Assembly (NCBI GenBank): GCA_017630195.1
Contig: JAGBVS010000146.1
Location: 1 to 43,714 of the forward strand
From: Bacteroidales bacterium
GTDB taxonomy: Bacteria > Bacteroidota > Bacteroidia > Bacteroidales > F082
DNA length: 43,714 bases
Direction: 5' to 3'
Part shown: piece after piece, positions 41,350 through 43,714 of the stretch
Position numbering within the stretch: position 1 is the stretch's first letter
How the letters are laid out: the number at the start of each line of letters is the position of its first letter
Program-made: the position numbers and the translations under genes
The notes under the pieces: generated by a model
What the model saw: only the letters and a program-made list of their open reading frames with translations
Told to the model about the DNA's origin: nothing
Databases searched by the model: none

Positions 41350-41658
41350 ATGAGTAATCATATATGTCAACGTCCCATTCATCCAGGAGAAATGCTAAAA
41401 GAAGAAGTGGAGTATCGTAATATTAAGCAAACAAAACTTGCTGAACAAATGGGTATTTCATACAAAATCCTTAATGATATTTTGAATTGTCGCAGGCCGC
41501 TTACAACACAAACAGCTATGTTGTTTGAAGCTGCTTTAGGTATTAGCGCAGGATTGCTTATGAAAATTCAGCTTGAATACAATATGTTTACAGCTAAACA
41601 AGACTCATCATTTGTACAACGCCTTGAAAACATAAGGAAATATGCTGCAATACTTTAA
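41350..41658 (+). CDS. higA: HigA-type antitoxin (XRE family)
   Basis: The 102-residue helix-turn-helix protein neutralises HigB and represses the operon. It opens with the HigA signature RPIHPGEMLKEEVEYRN, followed by the HTH (TKLAEQMGISYKILNDILNC), RRPLTTQTAMLFEAALGISA and a C-terminal tail. It likely binds the CCAC/GTGG dyads at 40946-40982. Confidence 0.94.
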   Translation: MSNHICQRPIHPGEMLKEEVEYRNIKQTKLAEQMGISYKILNDILNCRRPLTTQTAMLFEAALGISAGLLMKIQLEYNMFTAKQDSSFVQRLENIRKYAAIL

Positions 41659-41685
41659 CTCAAACTCAATCCTTAAACAAAAAAA

Positions 41686-41717
41686 GGAGAGGAGAAACTA
41701 AAACTCTTCTCCTCTCC
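41686..41717 (-). terminator. Terminator of the galM-transporter transcript
   Basis: GGAGAGGAGAA (41686-41696) and TTCTCCTCTCC (41707-41717) are perfect 11-bp complements. In the minus direction the stem is followed by TTTTTTTGTTT, the form of a Rho-independent terminator; in the plus direction no T-run follows. Confidence 0.85.
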
Positions 41718-41736
41718 AATTATAACTTATTCTAAA

Positions 41737-41764
41737 AGCCAATGGCCAACAGCCAAAAGCCTTG
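41737..41764. repeat. Heptad array after the MFS stop codon, unit AGCCAAT
   Basis: Units read AGCCAAT, GGCCAAC, AGCCAAA and AGCCTTG. They end five bases from the MFS transporter stop at 41770. Confidence 0.85.
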
Positions 41765-41769
41765 GTTTA

Positions 41770-43056
41770 TCATTCCACAGGAATGTCTTTGTTGACGTTC
41801 TTTGATCCTACTAATGCGTAGAATAACAAGAATGCGAGACCTGCTGCAACAACCCAGTAGCTTACTAAGTAGTTGCCGCTCAAGTCAACGACGAGGTTTT
41901 GTACGAATGGCAAGATACCGCCGCCGCATACCAATGCCATGAAGATACCAGAAGCTCTTTCTGTGTATTTGCCGAGACCTTCAACAGCTAAGTTGAAAAT
42001 GCCGCCCCACATGACTGATGTGCAGAGACCGCATAATACTAACAACGCTGCGTTGACTGGAACTTGTGCGATGCCGAAGCCTTCTGTGCCTTTGAATACT
42101 GGAAGACCAACAACTGTTGATGGGTTTAAGAAGATTGCCAAAACAACGAAAATCAAACCTGCTAATGATACTGTTGATAACATTGCTTTTGCTGAAACCT
42201 TAGCTCCAACAGCTGCACCTAATAAACGACCAACGAGCATTAAGAACCAGTATGTTGCTGTTACTGTACCAGCGATAGCTTCAGCACCTGTAGCAACATT
42301 CAAACCTCCGTTTTGTAACCATTTTTGCAATACGTTTGGAATACCTACTTCAACACCAACATAGATGAAGATAGCGATAGCGCCAAATACGAAGTGACGG
42401 AATGACATTGGTCCATATTGTGATTTTGCACCTTTAGCAACTGTTTGAACAGGGTTTTCTGGAATCTTAGTCAATGAGATGACGACGAATGCTAAAGCAA
42501 AAATACCTAAAGCTATGAACATCAATGGGAACACTTGGCTGATTTTAGCGTCAACGATGCTAGGAACGAAAACACCTGTCAAGAAGATACATGCTGTACC
42601 CATCAATGAGTTGAATGAACCGCCGACTTGTACGAGTTGGTTACCTCTATTGCCACCACCGCCGAGTTTGTTAAGCATTGGGTTGACAACGATGTTCAAC
42701 ATACACATTGAGAAACCTGCGATGAAAGCACCGAGGAGGTAGATTCCGAAAGCTGTGCTGCTGTCTATGAGGCCAGAGATTGTCTGAATGCCAACGCCGA
42801 TGAAACCGACTGCTACAGCAGCTAAAGCTGTTTTCTTGTAACCGAGTTTTTGTAACATATTACCTGCAGGGATACCCATCACTGCGTAAGCAATAAAGTT
42901 AGCCAAAACACCTAATGTACCCATCCAGTTAGCAACGCTGAACTGATTTTTCAAAATGTCACCCATTGGTGATGCTAAGTTTGTTACGAATGAAATCATA
43001 CCGAACAAAAGAATCATCACGAGGATTACTAAAAAGTTACCTTGTTTCTTTTCCAT
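41770..43056 (-). CDS. Sugar MFS transporter (FucP/GluP type)
   Basis: The 428-residue protein has twelve predicted membrane helices. FLVILVMILLFGMISFVTNL at the start and GAFIAGFSMCMLNIVVNPML in the middle are typical of the FucP family of sugar/proton symporters, and the Asn of VVNPML is conserved. It lies 12 bp after galM on the same strand, so the substrate is probably galactose and/or glucose. I expect a galactokinase gene further upstream, beyond the window. Confidence 0.9.
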   Translation of the reverse strand: MEKKQGNFLVILVMILLFGMISFVTNLASPMGDILKNQFSVANWMGTLGVLANFIAYAVMGIPAGNMLQKLGYKKTALAAVAVGFIGVGIQTISGLIDSSTAFGIYLLGAFIAGFSMCMLNIVVNPMLNKLGGGGNRGNQLVQVGGSFNSLMGTACIFLTGVFVPSIVDAKISQVFPLMFIALGIFALAFVVISLTKIPENPVQTVAKGAKSQYGPMSFRHFVFGAIAIFIYVGVEVGIPNVLQKWLQNGGLNVATGAEAIAGTVTATYWFLMLVGRLLGAAVGAKVSAKAMLSTVSLAGLIFVVLAIFLNPSTVVGLPVFKGTEGFGIAQVPVNAALLVLCGLCTSVMWGGIFNLAVEGLGKYTERASGIFMALVCGGGILPFVQNLVVDLSGNYLVSYWVVAAGLAFLLFYALVGSKNVNKDIPVE

Positions 43057-43068
43057 TTCTTTAATTTT

Positions 43069-43714
43069 TTATAATGTTGAAAACTTAAATTTAATTACTT
43101 CTTTATATTCTTCACCTGGACGTAATACTGCGTTAGGGAAGTTGGCTTTGTTAGGAGCATCTGGGAATGCTTGGCATTCTAAGGCAACGCCTTCGTAGTC
43201 TTCGTATGACTTACCGCATTTTCCTACAGGGCAGCCGCTCAACCAGTTGCCGGTATAAATCTGAACGCCTGGCTGTGTTGTCATGATATCGACTTTGATG
43301 CCTGAAGCCTCGCTGCTTAATGTAGCGGCAGGATTCATCACACCTTTATTATAATTGTCGATAGCCCAGCAGCTGTCGTAACCCTTGCCATTAACCAAAG
43401 CAGGGAAGTCGGCTTTGATGTCACGTCCGATGAGTTTGCCTTCGGTGAAATCCATAGGAGTGTCTTTCACTGTAGCGATTTCGCCGGTTGTAATCAATTC
43501 TTCTGTTGCAGGGAGATAGTTGCTTGCGTAAAGTTTCAGATTATGGTCTAAGATATTGCCGTTGCCTTCGCCTTTCAAGTTGAAATAAACGTGGTTGGTG
43601 AGGTTGACAACTGTTGGCTCGCTGCTTTCTGCTTTCAAAGTAAGAGTGAGTTCGTTGTCGTCGCTCCAGTGATATTCAGCTTTTGCTAGAAGCTCGCCAG
43701 GATAACCACATTCG
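43069..43714 (-). CDS. galM: Aldose 1-epimerase, partial (5' end outside the window)
   Basis: The 214 residues visible are the C-terminal part of galactose mutarotase, which interconverts alpha and beta anomers. The frame is open to the window edge and reads ECGYPGELLAKAEYHW at that point. VVNLTNHVYFNLKGEG contains a catalytic His, DSCWAIDNY the substrate-binding Asp, and GVALECQAFPDAPN the catalytic Glu. GKLIGRDIKADFP is also typical. It precedes the sugar transporter in one operon. Confidence 0.93.
   Translation of the reverse strand, partial: ECGYPGELLAKAEYHWSDDNELTLTLKAESSEPTVVNLTNHVYFNLKGEGNGNILDHNLKLYASNYLPATEELITTGEIATVKDTPMDFTEGKLIGRDIKADFPALVNGKGYDSCWAIDNYNKGVMNPAATLSSEASGIKVDIMTTQPGVQIYTGNWLSGCPVGKCGKSYEDYEGVALECQAFPDAPNKANFPNAVLRPGEEYKEVIKFKFSTL

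Overview
The window is AT-rich chromosomal DNA from a member of the Bacteroidota, most likely order Bacteroidales. The evidence is a short (288-residue) primary sigma factor of the Bacteroidota type, many promoters with the phylum's -7 box TAnnTTTG and -33 box TTTG, few Shine-Dalgarno sequences, lipoproteins with a Cys after Ser, and lineage families such as a DUF6427-like membrane protein, an S9 peptidase lipoprotein and a PNGase F-like protein. No rRNA, tRNA, IS element or prophage was seen.

Layout. 113-465 is a five-repeat CRISPR array with 47-nt type II-C-like repeats; no cas gene is in the window. 500-7339 (minus) is a dense cluster: TPR protein, DUF368 membrane protein, aroE, tex, an outer-membrane barrel protein and a DUF3846-like protein. 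7399-9054 (plus) holds glmM and a small basic protein. 9119-15101 holds recR, a MORN-repeat protein, then minus-strand genes for a HAD phosphatase, a TPR lipoprotein, a DUF2279 protein, mltG, a GNAT acetyltransferase and dapF. 15291-28570 (plus) holds htrA, rpoD, pyrG, yidC, a tripartite RND efflux operon and a GluR0-like ligand-gated potassium channel. 29017-30174 is a DUF1016 PD-(D/E)XK nuclease between two copies of a 56-57-nt terminator repeat. 30303-36693 holds an S9 peptidase, a small lipoprotein/DUF4190 pair, a PNGase F-like protein and a GT4 glycosyltransferase. 36800-39667 is purD, a membrane protein and rnhB. 39738-41658 holds an unknown protein, a repeat-filled intergenic region and a higBA toxin-antitoxin pair. 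41770 to the end is a sugar MFS transporter and a partial galM.

Most genes are housekeeping: cell-wall precursor and DAP supply (glmM, dapF, mltG, DUF368), envelope proteostasis (yidC, htrA), nucleotide and aromatic synthesis (pyrG, purD, aroE), and DNA/RNA metabolism (recR, rnhB, tex, rpoD). Accessory content is the CRISPR array, DUF1016 nuclease, higBA, efflux pump and PNGase F-like protein.

The most unusual signal is in the spaces between genes. At least fifteen arrays of degenerate 7- or 8-bp units, built from unrelated sequences, lie mostly right after stop codons. Several form hairpins with an inverted partner array, and some supply the last codons of a gene. Two arrays, one octameric and one heptameric, sit in frame inside aroE; the one heptad whose TAG would fall in frame is the one that has lost it. 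Other repeat classes are palindromes of the type GTAGAGACG...CGTCTCTAC, a GC-rich element at 40519-40607, and two palindromes inside the DUF1016 reading frame. The CRISPR repeats each carry a complete Bacteroidota-type promoter, which suggests crRNAs transcribed from every repeat.
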